Both the position numbers and the translations under genes were made by a program. A model generated the notes under the pieces. The model searched no databases. It had not been told where the DNA came from and worked only from the letters and a program-made list of their open reading frames with translations. From Flavobacterium jumunjinense (lineage in GTDB: Bacteria; Bacteroidota; Bacteroidia; Flavobacteriales; Flavobacteriaceae), in assembly GCF_021650975.2 (NCBI RefSeq), contig NZ_CP091285.1, forward strand, positions 2,976,001-3,040,000: 64,000 nt of DNA. The letters are read 5' to 3'. Shown here piece by piece: positions 8,386 to 17,172 of the stretch (positions are counted from its first letter, which is position 1; each line of letters begins with the position of its first letter).

Positions 8386-8664
8386 TTAGTCAATAAATTC
8401 AATAGTAATTGTTCCATCGATTTTTAATTTTTTATTTTCTTTTTTTGCTAATGCAATAATTGTTTCTAAATCATTCTTAGTTTCATTTAGCTCAAAAATA
8501 CGTTTTTGAATATGATCTACATTTGCAGAAGTACGTTCAGAAATACTGAACGCTTCTAATTGATGATAACTTATTTTACTTTGAATAAGTTTGAACATTA
8601 CTTCTTTTGCATCTTCTGCTGAAAAAGTACCTTTTACGAATTTAAAGCTTGTATTTTCTTTCAT
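8386..8664 (-). CDS. Hypothetical protein, 92 aa
   Basis: Not recognised. A basic, mostly helical protein: an N-terminal strand FKFVKGTFS, a helix with AKEVMFKLIQSKISYHQLEAF, and a C-terminal helix plus strand (LKIDGTITIEFID). The N-terminal portion looks like a regulator-subunit or ferredoxin-like fold, but no motif proves it. Its stop directly abuts the DUF6671 start and its own start overlaps the preceding ORF by 23 bp. Confidence 0.7.
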   Translation of the reverse strand: MKENTSFKFVKGTFSAEDAKEVMFKLIQSKISYHQLEAFSISERTSANVDHIQKRIFELNETKNDLETIIALAKKENKKLKIDGTITIEFID

Positions 8665-8872
8665 TTTCTTTATTATTTATGTTTGTAATTGTCATTAAAA
8701 TGTGCACTAAATAGAATACACTATAAGCAATTATCATATTTGTTTTTAAGTGATCAGTTAAGTTTGTCTTGATTGTAGTAGTAATCAAAAACAACAGCAG
8801 AATAGTAGAAATAAACAATCTAAGTTTCATGTTTGAGTGGTTTGTTTTATGTTTAGTACTCTTGGTTTTCAT
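8642..8872 (-). CDS. Small membrane protein, about 76 aa
   Basis: Two hydrophobic segments (FISTILLLFLITTTI and MIIAYSVFYLVHILMTI) with a positively charged N-terminal stretch and C-terminal tail. The ATG at 8872 gives 76 aa; an internal ATG at 8830 would give a cleaner 62-aa two-helix protein, and I cannot separate them. It overlaps the downstream gene by 23 bp. The function is unknown. Confidence 0.5.
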   Translation of the reverse strand: MKTKSTKHKTNHSNMKLRLFISTILLLFLITTTIKTNLTDHLKTNMIIAYSVFYLVHILMTITNINNKENERKYKL

Positions 8873-8996
8873 TGGCAAATTACCAACTAAAAATTCATCT
8901 ATTTTTATTTATATTTATAATATTTAGTATAATTTTTTTTTATATATTAAGCAATATAATAGCTTAAGAACTATTGTATTACTTAGACTTGTTATG

Positions 8997-10433
8997 TTAT
9001 TGCCCTTGACCTAAAGAATAACTAGGCTTACCATCAAATTCGTACAGGTTTTCTGTTTTTATTACATCGATCTTTGTCTCTAATGCTTTTGTGAGCAGCG
9101 TGATAATTTGGTTCTTAAACAAAATTTTACCATTTGTTGGTTTGTATCTACATCGCCAATGATCTGTGCAAAAAGTTTCATTAAACCCTTCTGGCCATAC
9201 TTTAATGCCTCTATTGGTAATCATGGTTAATTCTTTGTTTTCAGTATTTATACTTTGCATTATTCTAGCTATTTCTTCTGGATCAGTTCCGTTCCAGTGA
9301 ACAAATAAATCAATACCTACTAATTCTTTGTTTTTTGGAGCTTTTTTAATATATTTTGGTAAGTTTAAAACAGCTTCTTTTGAATAATTTACCATTTCTA
9401 AGATTGCAGGTTTATTTCCTAAGTTGTCAATTACTGCTTGTGCAAATTCTTTTGTGCCTACTTTCTGCTTACTTATGTTTTCGTTATATATGTCAACGGT
9501 ATGAATACCATCTTCAATAGTTTTTAACCAAGCATTTTGAACTTTTTCGGCTATTTCAGTTTGGCCTATGTGCGCTAACATTAAAATAGCACCTTGAAGA
9601 ATTCCTGATGGATTTGCAATGTTTTTTCCTCCAATATCGGGAGCTGTACCATGAATGGCTTCGAACATTGCACATTCTTCACCTATGTTTGATGAACCTG
9701 CTAACCCTACAGAACCTGTAATTTGTGCAGCTATATCTGAAATGATGTCACCATATAAATTAAGGGTTACAATTACATCGAAATATTCTGGAGTATCGGC
9801 TAGTTTTGCTGCTCCAATATCAATAATCCAATGTTCGCTTTCAATTTCAGGATATTCTAAAGCAATTGTATTAAAAACTTCATGAAATAATCCGTCAGTT
9901 TGTTTCATGATATTGTCTTTTGTAAAACAAGTCACTTTTTTTCTACCATACACTTTGGCATACTCAAAGGCATATCTAATGATTTTCTCACATCCAGGTC
10001 GGCTTATTAATTTTAAACACTGTACTACTTCATCTGTTTGTTGGTGTTCAATTCCTGCATATAAATCTTCTTCATTTTCTCTTATAATTACAATATCCAT
10101 TTTAGGATGTTTTGTTTCTACAAATGGATGTAAACTTACACATGGTCTTACATTTGAATATAATCCTAAAAATTTTCGAGTCGTAACATTCAAACTTTTA
10201 TAACCACCACCTTGCGGTGTTGTAATAGGTGCTTTTAAGAAGATTTTATTTTTTCTAATGATGTTCCAAGAGTCGTTTGCTATACCCGATGTGTTTCCAG
10301 ATAAGTACACTTTTTCTCCTATTTCAATTTCGTCAATTTCAATTTTCGCACCTGCTGCTTTGATAATCTCTAACGTTGCATCCATAATTTCAGGACCAAT
10401 TCCGTCTCCTTTTGCTACTGTAATTCGTGTCAT
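8997..10433 (-). CDS. icd: NADP-dependent isocitrate dehydrogenase, long type
   Basis: Citric-acid-cycle enzyme that oxidatively decarboxylates isocitrate to 2-oxoglutarate. Visible are the N-terminal AKGDGIGPEIMD, the substrate-binding stretch KSLNVTTRKFLGLYSNVRP, IIRENEEDLYAGIEH, the metal-site region ITLNLYGD-like (VTLNLYGDIISD) and the nucleotide region EAIHGTAPDIGGKNIANPSG. The 478-aa length and extra C-terminal domain (about residues 340-478) place it with the Thermus/Rickettsia-type enzymes rather than the 416-aa E. coli type. It is divergent from the LysR gene at 10545, with 111 bp shared as a promoter region, so the LysR protein may regulate it. Confidence 0.95.
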   Translation of the reverse strand: MTRITVAKGDGIGPEIMDATLEIIKAAGAKIEIDEIEIGEKVYLSGNTSGIANDSWNIIRKNKIFLKAPITTPQGGGYKSLNVTTRKFLGLYSNVRPCVSLHPFVETKHPKMDIVIIRENEEDLYAGIEHQQTDEVVQCLKLISRPGCEKIIRYAFEYAKVYGRKKVTCFTKDNIMKQTDGLFHEVFNTIALEYPEIESEHWIIDIGAAKLADTPEYFDVIVTLNLYGDIISDIAAQITGSVGLAGSSNIGEECAMFEAIHGTAPDIGGKNIANPSGILQGAILMLAHIGQTEIAEKVQNAWLKTIEDGIHTVDIYNENISKQKVGTKEFAQAVIDNLGNKPAILEMVNYSKEAVLNLPKYIKKAPKNKELVGIDLFVHWNGTDPEEIARIMQSINTENKELTMITNRGIKVWPEGFNETFCTDHWRCRYKPTNGKILFKNQIITLLTKALETKIDVIKTENLYEFDGKPSYSLGQGQ

Positions 10434-10544
10434 TTTTTTGTTTTAGAAATTTTTAGCTTTACCTTGATAATATTTTTACAAATGTATGAGGCTTTTTGTA
10501 TAAAATTTTATTTATATTTGTAATACATTATATAAAATAATTTT

Positions 10545-11471
10545 ATGAATTATACTTTGCATCAATTACAAATTTTTTTAAAAGTTGTTGAAACAAAAAG
10601 CATAACCAAAGCAGCATTAGACTTGCATTTGACGCAACCTGCAGTTTCTATTCAATTAAGAAATTTTCAGGATCAATTTGAAATTCCGTTAACAGAAATA
10701 ATAGGAAGGCAGCTGTATGTTACAGATTTTGGAAGTGAAATTGCAGATATCTGTAAACGAATTAATAATGAAATACAGGAGATTACTTTTAAAACCTTAG
10801 CTTTTAAGGGGTATTTATCTGGCACTTTAAAAATATCTGTTGTTTCTACAGGAAAGTATATAATGCCTTATTTCTTGTCTGATTTTTTAAAAATGCATCC
10901 AGGAATTGAGCTACAACTTGACGTTACTAATAAGTCAAAAGTTGTTCAAAGCTTAGAAAATAATGAGGTAGATTTGGCATTGGTTTCTATTTTACCAGAA
11001 AACATTTCTGTTTTTAATGAAGAATTAATGCAAAACAAGTTGTTTTTAGTTGCGAATAAAGATTTTGTAAAACCGAGCAAGGTATTAACGGCTAAAGATT
11101 TAACTAAATTTTCTATAATCTATCGTGAAAAAGGATCTGGGACTCGTTTTAAAATGGAACGTTTTTTTGAAGCCAATGCTATTAGCGTTAATAATAAATT
11201 AAAATTAACTTCAAATGAAGCAGTAAAACAAGCTGTAATTGCAGGCTTAGGCTTATCAATTATGCCTTTAATAGGAATTAAAAACGAATTACAAAAAGGA
11301 GATTTACAGATTATTCCAGTAAATGGATTGCCATTAATGACGAATTGGAATTTAATATGGCAATCTCAAAAATCATTATCTCCAATTGCTAAAGAGTATT
11401 TAAAATATATAAAAGAAAAAAAACAAGATATTATTGATAGAAAATTTAATTGGTATGAAGATTATAAATAA
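10545..11471 (+). CDS. LysR-family transcriptional regulator
   Basis: Typical 308-aa LysR protein. Residues 1-60 form the winged HTH (TLHQLQIFLKVVETKSITKA, LHLTQPAVSIQLRNFQ); residues about 90-290 form the substrate-binding domain (LSGTLKISVVSTGKYIMPYFL, AVKQAVIAGLGLSIMPL). An IYREKGSGTRFKMERFF segment resembles CysB/CbbR-type effector sites. It is divergent from icd; by the family's usual habit it may control the shared intergenic region. The effector is unknown. Confidence 0.93.
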   Translation: MNYTLHQLQIFLKVVETKSITKAALDLHLTQPAVSIQLRNFQDQFEIPLTEIIGRQLYVTDFGSEIADICKRINNEIQEITFKTLAFKGYLSGTLKISVVSTGKYIMPYFLSDFLKMHPGIELQLDVTNKSKVVQSLENNEVDLALVSILPENISVFNEELMQNKLFLVANKDFVKPSKVLTAKDLTKFSIIYREKGSGTRFKMERFFEANAISVNNKLKLTSNEAVKQAVIAGLGLSIMPLIGIKNELQKGDLQIIPVNGLPLMTNWNLIWQSQKSLSPIAKEYLKYIKEKKQDIIDRKFNWYEDYK

Positions 11472-11602
11472 ACTATTTTAGCTAGAATTAGATGAAGTTA
11501 AATTTTTTTATGTGTTCCATTCAATAGTATTTCAAGTTATTATTTTCTAAACTGTATTGAAAATGACTACAAGCTAATATAAAAAACAGCATTTTAATTA
11601 AA

Positions 11603-12592
11603 CTAATTACCTTTTACTCTAATAAATAATTGATTGAATATTTTTGAATAATCGTTAGGCTCTTTTTTGCTGACTTCATATGTTCCATCTTCCTTAAATT
11701 CAAGAGGGAAAAAGAATTGTGCTTTATTATTTTCAATGTTTATTGGTCCAAATTTGGTTCCATAAATAACCATTTTTTCGCCTTCTTTTCGAGCTAATTC
11801 ATAGCCTTCGGTAAAATTGAAAAAAGGTTCTAATTCAGCAATTTTCTTTTTATCTTCAATGAAAGCGATATCATTTTTTTCATAATGAAAAATCGAAGTG
11901 GTTTTTGAGTCAAATAAACTATAATCGGAATAGTAAATACCTTCTTTAGACTTAACAATTGCTTGCCAAAGTATCGTGTTGAAAGGTGTTGGAACTACTT
12001 TAATTTTTTTATAGGTGATTTTTTGCCTGTCTAATTCTTGCTTAAAATGATTGGTTGCATAAAAATGAAGAATTAAACCAAGTACTAAATAACAAGTTGA
12101 AAGAGTTAGCGACCATTTGATGACAGTTTGTCTTTTGTTGTTGTCTTTTTTCATAAATAACAAAACAACGCAACCAAGAAGTAACCATATAGTATATAAA
12201 GGGTCGATTACAAAAACATTATCAAAGCTAAAATAAGAATTACTTAGCGGATAAAATATTCGTGTTCCATAAGTGGTACATAAATCCAGTAAGGGGTGTG
12301 TAAACAGCGCTAAAAAACTAGCCCAAAACCAAGATTTATATGATGTTTTGTATTTATAGGTAAACCATTTTGCAGAGAGAAAGCTTAGAAGAATCGAGAA
12401 AAAAACAGAGTGCGAAAACGCTCTATGAATTGCTAACTGCTCAATAGAATTAAAAAATGGATTCATTAACACATCTAGATCTGGAATTGTGCCAAGAATA
12501 GCTCCATAAAGCAATGCTTTTTTTCCTATTTCCTTGTCTTTTACTAATGCAAAAGTAGCAGCACCAAGAACAATTTGTGATAATGAATCCAT
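11603..12592 (-). CDS. YdjM/DUF457-type membrane-bound metal-dependent hydrolase
   Basis: Integral membrane protein of 329 aa. The family signatures are MDSLSQIVLGAATFALV at the N-terminus, GTIPDLDVL, HRAFSHSVFF and FTHPLLDLCTTYGTRIF, whose His and Asp residues are thought to bind metal. There are about four or five membrane segments in the first 180 residues, then a soluble C-terminal domain of about 150 residues, longer than in E. coli YdjM. The gene is convergent with the LysR gene and 50 bp downstream of the rimO stop on the minus strand. Its substrate is unknown. Confidence 0.85.
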   Translation of the reverse strand: MDSLSQIVLGAATFALVKDKEIGKKALLYGAILGTIPDLDVLMNPFFNSIEQLAIHRAFSHSVFFSILLSFLSAKWFTYKYKTSYKSWFWASFLALFTHPLLDLCTTYGTRIFYPLSNSYFSFDNVFVIDPLYTIWLLLGCVVLLFMKKDNNKRQTVIKWSLTLSTCYLVLGLILHFYATNHFKQELDRQKITYKKIKVVPTPFNTILWQAIVKSKEGIYYSDYSLFDSKTTSIFHYEKNDIAFIEDKKKIAELEPFFNFTEGYELARKEGEKMVIYGTKFGPINIENNKAQFFFPLEFKEDGTYEVSKKEPNDYSKIFNQLFIRVKGN

Positions 12593-12642
12593 TTTTTAAT
12601 TATTTTAAAGACTGAATACTAAAAAAAAATAAAATTCGAACG

Positions 12643-13956
12643 CTAGTTAATAGGTTCTGCATATAAATCAAATTCAGTAGCATCAGTTACTTTTAACATA
12701 ACGAAATCGCCTGTCTTTAAATAATGTTTAGAAGCTTCAATTAAAACTTCATTATCAACATCTGGACTGTCAAATTCGGTACGACCAATAAAGTGCTCGC
12801 CTTCTTTTCTGTCAATTACACATTTGAATACTTTTCCAATTTTTTCCTGATTCAAATCCCAAGAAATTTGTGCTTGAATATCCATTATAATTCGAGCTCT
12901 TTCTTGTTTAACATCATGAGGAACATCGTCTTCTAAGCTATATGCATGCGTATTTTCTTCATGAGAATAGGCAAAACAGCCCAAACGCTCAAAACGCATT
13001 GCTGAAACCCAATTTTTTAAAATCTCGAAATCTTCTTCTGTTTCACCAGGATAACCTACAATTAGAGTAGTACGAATAGCCATTTCTGGAACCGCTTTTC
13101 TAAAATCTTTTAAAAGATTAGTTGTTTTTTCATAAGTAGTTCCTCTTCGCATCGATTTCAAGACACTATCACTAATATGTTGTAGCGGAATATCAATATA
13201 ATTACAAATTTTAGGCTCTTTTTTCATTAAATCTAAAACTTCCATAGGGAAACCTGTAGGGAAAGCATAGTGCAAACGAATCCATTCAATACCTTCTACC
13301 TTAACTAAATTTTCTAATAATTCGGCTAAATTTCTTTTTTTGTAAATATCTAAACCGTAATACGTTAAATCTTGCGCAATTAGAATTAATTCTTTAACAC
13401 CGTTTTTAGCTAATTTTTCAGCTTCAATAACTAAATGTTCAATAGGAGTAGAGACGTGTTTTCCTCTCATTAATGGAATAGCGCAAAAACTACAAGGTCT
13501 ATCGCATCCTTCAGCAATTTTTAAATACGCATAATTTTTTGGCGTAGTTGTTAAACGTTCTCCAATTAGCTCATGCTTATAATCTGCTCCTAACGCTTTT
13601 AATAATAAAGGCAACTCCGTTGTACCAAAAAATTGGTCAACATTCGGGATTTCTTTTTCTAAATCAGGTCTGTAACGTTCAGATAAACATCCGGTAACGA
13701 AAACCTTATCTACTAAACCACGTTCTTTTTTATCGGCATATTCTAATATCATATTTACCGATTCTTCCTTTGCATTGTCAATAAAACCACATGTGTTAAT
13801 TACAATAATGTTTCCTTCGTCCTTAGTAGCCTCGTGAGTTACTTCTTTTCCGTTAGCTTTCAGTTGTCCCATTAAAACTTCACTATCGTAAACGTTTTTA
13901 GAACATCCAAGGGTAATTACGTTGATTTTATTTTTCTTTAACGATTTGGTTCTCAT
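12643..13956 (-). CDS. rimO: Ribosomal protein S12 methylthiotransferase RimO
   Basis: Radical-SAM enzyme that adds a methylthio group to an aspartate of ribosomal protein S12. The N-terminal UPF0004 domain has cluster cysteines Cys18, Cys56 and Cys90; the radical-SAM motif CDRPCSFC gives Cys151, Cys155 and Cys158; a C-terminal TRAM domain ends the chain. It is a member of the MiaB family, but TLGCSKN and HVSTPIEHL are RimO-like. I chose ATG 13956 (437 aa): the alternative at 13977 would lie within the likely -7 promoter element at 13975-13982. An insertion sequence sits 142 bp upstream but leaves that promoter intact. Confidence 0.95.
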   Translation of the reverse strand: MRTKSLKKNKINVITLGCSKNVYDSEVLMGQLKANGKEVTHEATKDEGNIIVINTCGFIDNAKEESVNMILEYADKKERGLVDKVFVTGCLSERYRPDLEKEIPNVDQFFGTTELPLLLKALGADYKHELIGERLTTTPKNYAYLKIAEGCDRPCSFCAIPLMRGKHVSTPIEHLVIEAEKLAKNGVKELILIAQDLTYYGLDIYKKRNLAELLENLVKVEGIEWIRLHYAFPTGFPMEVLDLMKKEPKICNYIDIPLQHISDSVLKSMRRGTTYEKTTNLLKDFRKAVPEMAIRTTLIVGYPGETEEDFEILKNWVSAMRFERLGCFAYSHEENTHAYSLEDDVPHDVKQERARIIMDIQAQISWDLNQEKIGKVFKCVIDRKEGEHFIGRTEFDSPDVDNEVLIEASKHYLKTGDFVMLKVTDATEFDLYAEPIN

Positions 13957-13974
13957 ATACTTAAAATTGAGGTG

Positions 13975-13982
13975 CAAAATTA
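13975..13982 (-). promoter_or_regulatory. Probable rimO promoter -7 element
   Basis: On the minus strand the sequence reads TAATTTTG, matching the Bacteroidota TAnnTTTG element, about 20 bp upstream of ATG 13956. The -33 element is weak. It decides the rimO start and lies between the gene and the insertion sequence. Confidence 0.5.
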
Positions 13983-14034
13983 CATAAAATTATTCATTAG
14001 AAGCACTAGCGGTTGCGAGTTTTTTAAAAGTTTC

Positions 14035-14098
14035 TGCCTGCTGTTCGTTCTATCTGTCATTGCTTCGTGCCTAGCAATAACAGGATGCCGCTTCCATC
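14035..14098. repeat. Left part of an interrupted palindromic intergenic element
   Basis: The stretch beginning GCCTGCTGTTCG contains an inverted repeat (CTGTcattGCT ... AGCaataACAG, about 14053-14083) and runs up to the insertion sequence. It continues after it as GCTTCCATCAGGGCTAGG at 15539. It resembles palindromic intergenic repeats common in flavobacterial genomes, in my recollection; only one copy is visible here. Confidence 0.45.
14090..14098. repeat. Target-site duplication, left copy
   Basis: GCTTCCATC immediately outside the left IS end. The identical 9-mer follows the right end at 15539-15547. Confidence 0.9.
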
Positions 14099-14117
14099 CT
14101 ACCGTGTGGACACATCT
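14099..14117. repeat. IS terminal inverted repeat, left
   Basis: CTACCGTGTGGACACATCT. The transposase stop codon (TAG on the minus strand) is formed by its outermost three bases. Confidence 0.93.
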
Positions 14118-15487
14118 TGAAATAATTGCCATCCTTGCATAATTGAAGCGAATTTTTGAATTCCAATAGAAAAAGTAGTTATTCCAGGTTTTCGAGCACT
14201 AGTATATCCTTTCCATCCTCCAAGTCTAGCAATTGCCCATACATATCTTTTCAAATCCTTTTCTTTATAAGGATTTTTTAATTTTTCTGTTTTACCTTCT
14301 AATTTTATTATCTGATATTCTAAACATTCAAGTTCTTGATTGGTAAAACAACTTCTTGATTCTATTTCATGTTCTGGCATATCGTAGGCTATTTGCATTA
14401 AAAATAGCTTAACAATTGTTTCCATCATCATTAAAGTTAATTTTCGGATGGATTTAGCTGAACCTAATTCACTGGCTTCTATATTAAATCCTTCTTTTTT
14501 TAGTATCCTAAAAATTTCTTCTATTACCCATCTACAGGTATACCAATCAATACATTGTAAAGCAGTTTCTAAATCTAAAACTTTAATAGTTGTTAATAGT
14601 TTCCAACATATTGGATTTTCAATATTCTCACCAATTTCTTTCGCTTCTATAATATATAAATCAACACTATCTGGTGCATTTTTCGAAACTAAATCGTTTT
14701 TTTGAATAGTAACAGCTGAAAACCTTACCTCTAAAGTAGCTTCTCGCTTACTTATGTTTCTTCGTTTATCTCCTTCTAGTGCAATGGTATATTTTCCTTG
14801 AAGAGGCTCATTAGCTATAAAGTCAAATAATTTTATCTTATTTAATAATGTTCTGTTGGCTCTAGCCCTTACTAGCAACTCTGTCTTTTCATCAGGTACT
14901 ATCGCAAATTGCTCATAAATATCACCTTCTCTATCTTGGATTATGATGATTTTTTTTGCCTTCTCTAGAGCTTCTTTTGATTTTTCAGAAGATTCTATCC
15001 ACTTGTATGATTCTTTTTCTTCAATAGGTAATTTATTGTAATTTCTTTCCTGTTTTGTAAGTTTCTCTAGAGGTCTATTCCATATTTTAACATCAGAAAA
15101 ACCATAAGGAATGAAATTATAAGCATCAACAACAAAGCTAGGGTGCAATAAAAAGCCAATCCCACCTTTTGCAGCATTAGTAGTGCCAATGAATCCGTCC
15201 TTTTTAATCCTATTTTTATGATTATAAAGATTTACTTCACTTGTGTCTTGTATGCATAAAACTGTTTTATCTAAACAGGAAGTGATACAATTAGAAGACA
15301 TATTTTTGATTAATTTTGATTCTGAGATCCTATTATTCTGTAAAAAACGATAAAAAGCTTTACACTCCGATTCATTTTGGGTGATTTGTCGAATAGAATG
15401 AACACTATTACAAAATAAACTGTCCAAAATCAAATTACTTCGTCTAAGTAATCGAGAATCTTCAATATCAGTAAAATGTCTACGCAT
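14099..15487 (-). CDS. IS4-family transposase
   Basis: DDE transposase of 462 aa. The first catalytic Asp is in LCIQDTSEVN, the second in IIIIQDREGDIYEQF, and the Y-(2)-R-(3)-E-(6)-K signature of the IS4 family is YTCRWVIEEIFRILKK (Tyr, Arg, Glu, Lys in register). The N-terminal region (NESECKAFYRFLQNNRIS) matches the Tn5-like DNA-binding part. The last residues (VSTR) and the stop are encoded by the terminal inverted repeat itself. There is no frameshift or internal stop, so it is likely functional. It starts 51 bp inside the right IS end. Confidence 0.96.
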   Translation of the reverse strand: MRRHFTDIEDSRLLRRSNLILDSLFCNSVHSIRQITQNESECKAFYRFLQNNRISESKLIKNMSSNCITSCLDKTVLCIQDTSEVNLYNHKNRIKKDGFIGTTNAAKGGIGFLLHPSFVVDAYNFIPYGFSDVKIWNRPLEKLTKQERNYNKLPIEEKESYKWIESSEKSKEALEKAKKIIIIQDREGDIYEQFAIVPDEKTELLVRARANRTLLNKIKLFDFIANEPLQGKYTIALEGDKRRNISKREATLEVRFSAVTIQKNDLVSKNAPDSVDLYIIEAKEIGENIENPICWKLLTTIKVLDLETALQCIDWYTCRWVIEEIFRILKKEGFNIEASELGSAKSIRKLTLMMMETIVKLFLMQIAYDMPEHEIESRSCFTNQELECLEYQIIKLEGKTEKLKNPYKEKDLKRYVWAIARLGGWKGYTSARKPGITTFSIGIQKFASIMQGWQLFQDVSTR

Positions 15488-15519
15488 AATTTATATTTGG
15501 TCTAAAATAGTGAAAATAT

Positions 15520-15538
15520 AGATGTGTCCACACGGTAG
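15520..15538. repeat. IS terminal inverted repeat, right
   Basis: AGATGTGTCCACACGGTAG, the exact complement of the left end. Confidence 0.93.
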
Positions 15539-15547
15539 GCTTCCATC
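15539..15547. repeat. Target-site duplication, right copy
   Basis: GCTTCCATC, identical to 14090-14098. It continues into AGGGCTAGGGGAAGC, the other half of the interrupted intergenic element. Confidence 0.9.
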
Positions 15548-15571
15548 AGGGCTAGGGGAAGCTTTTGGTAT

Positions 15572-15600
15572 AAAAAAAATCCTTCCGTAAAGAAGGATTT
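15572..15600 (-). terminator. Terminator of the FadL-like gene
   Basis: On the minus strand AAATCCTTC-TTTACG-GAAGGATTT is followed by a T run, 22 bp past the stop codon of the gene at 15622-17133. Confidence 0.8.
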
Positions 15601-15621
15601 GTGATATAGAAACGCTGTTAA

Positions 15622-17133
15622 TTAAAAATTAATAGAGTAGGTAAGTGTCATATTGTTTTGAATTGTTCTAATTCTAGCCGTGTCATTCATTCCAGAAGAA
15701 ACAAAACGCTGGTTGTAATTTCTGTGGCTATTTGAATAGGCTAAATCTAATCGGCTAATACCAAAATTATACCCTATACCTCCAGAAAAACCAGTTAAAT
15801 CTCCCATCGCATAGTCAACTTTGTATGGGCTTTGTTCAAAACGATAACCAGCTCTAAGACTAACTTGTTTTATTTTGTATTCTCCACCAATTCTAACTTC
15901 GTAAGCTTCTGTTAAATCTTCACTCATCGTTCTATTTATTCCAGAAAAATCTCTAACAGGTTTAAATTGTGTGTTTGAATAGTCTTTTCTTGAAACATCA
16001 GCACTAATTAAGCCTGTTTTATTGATAATATATGCACCACTTAAAGTCCATTTTGCAGGAGTTTTAATTTTGTAAGGAGCAAATTCTATAGTTATGTTTG
16101 GGTCTGTAACTTTAGTTATAAAAGTATTGTTATTTGGTGCTTCAGTTCTTTCTGTATAAAGATTTTGGTATAATTGATCGGTTAGATTTTGCCAAGTTGG
16201 AGACTCGTAAGCTAAACCTAATCTGAAATCATCTGTAATTTTAGCAATTGCACCCAAATTTAATGAAAAACCATTTCCTGTTGTGTACTGTTCATTGTTA
16301 AATATAATATAACTTACGCTTGCACCATCAGGATATAATCCATTGTTTGTTTCTTTTAATTGAGTAACACTTGTGTAATCTGTAAAGTGTAAATTTAAAT
16401 TCATCCCCAAGTATAGTCTGTCTTTGAAGGAAGTAGAAAAATTAGCAGAAAATTTGCCATTATAACCAGAAGATCTGTTGAATCTAGATTGTTGATAGAT
16501 AGTGTTATCTGGAACATTTGTAAAATACTCATTGTTTGTTGCATCATGTTCAACAATGTATGAATTATAACCTAGCCAAGCTTGTTGATCAATAAAAGGT
16601 AGCGTTTCAAAATTAGCATTAGCATCATTAATATTAAAAACACCTTCGTTTCCAATTCCATTTGCAAAACGTAAAAAGTATTGATCTATAGAGTTGGATG
16701 TGTTGTTCCCAGAAAAGGAAAGATTATTATCTAGATTCTTAGTGTTCTCATAATTAAGAGCAATAGCGAATTTTTTCCAGTTATTTTCAGGGTTATTATC
16801 CTTGAAAACAAATACTGCTCCCAATTGATTTAAATCAAGGGTGCTATAGGTCTCTTTGTTATTCGTGTTGAAGTAATTCGATTTATTTTTAGTGTTTAAG
16901 TTACTAGCAGTAACGCTAAACATATTGTGATTGAAAATAGCAGATCCAGCTGGATTTACATTTATTGAAGAAAGGTCACCTCCAACGGCACCAAAAGCTC
17001 CGCTCATTCCTCTAAAACGAGCGGTTCCTGTAATGTCGTCTACTGCATATCTCAATGCATCTTGGGTTGTTATTTCTTGGCTTATCCCTGCAAGGAAGGA
17101 TAAGAACATGGTAAGTGTATAAATTTTTTTCAT
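15622..17133 (-). CDS. FadL/OmpP1-family outer membrane transporter
   Basis: Beta-barrel outer membrane protein of 503 aa, of the FadL/TodX family that imports hydrophobic compounds; flavobacterial members are often labelled hemin receptors without proof. It has a signal peptide (residues 1-18, ending GISQ), then the FadL-like N-terminal start ALRYAVDDITGTARFRGMSGAFGAVGGDLSSINVNPAGSA. Many alternating strands follow, with a final YSINF-type C-terminal aromatic residue (ending LTYSINF) typical of BAM substrates. It is 39 bp downstream of the aromatic-rich lipoprotein gene, so likely co-transcribed. The substrate is unknown. Confidence 0.9.
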   Translation of the reverse strand: MKKIYTLTMFLSFLAGISQEITTQDALRYAVDDITGTARFRGMSGAFGAVGGDLSSINVNPAGSAIFNHNMFSVTASNLNTKNKSNYFNTNNKETYSTLDLNQLGAVFVFKDNNPENNWKKFAIALNYENTKNLDNNLSFSGNNTSNSIDQYFLRFANGIGNEGVFNINDANANFETLPFIDQQAWLGYNSYIVEHDATNNEYFTNVPDNTIYQQSRFNRSSGYNGKFSANFSTSFKDRLYLGMNLNLHFTDYTSVTQLKETNNGLYPDGASVSYIIFNNEQYTTGNGFSLNLGAIAKITDDFRLGLAYESPTWQNLTDQLYQNLYTERTEAPNNNTFITKVTDPNITIEFAPYKIKTPAKWTLSGAYIINKTGLISADVSRKDYSNTQFKPVRDFSGINRTMSEDLTEAYEVRIGGEYKIKQVSLRAGYRFEQSPYKVDYAMGDLTGFSGGIGYNFGISRLDLAYSNSHRNYNQRFVSSGMNDTARIRTIQNNMTLTYSINF

Positions 17134-17172
17134 AGCAATTTTATTCTGTAAAACTTAAATTTTTATATTCAA

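Larger units (their letters stand above)
14099..15538 (-). mobile_element. Complete IS4-family insertion sequence, 1440 bp
   Basis: The element is bounded by perfect 19-bp terminal inverted repeats (CTACCGTGTGGACACATCT at 14099-14117 and its complement at 15520-15538) and flanked by a 9-bp direct repeat. It carries a single transposase gene in minus orientation. Both ends and the ORF are intact, so it looks recently inserted and possibly active. It lies between rimO and the FadL-like gene and transcribes toward rimO. Confidence 0.95.

Noticed and set aside
14448..14705. 85-codon plus-strand frame inside the transposase gene
   Set aside because: Antisense shadow of the transposase; no independent start or conservation expected.
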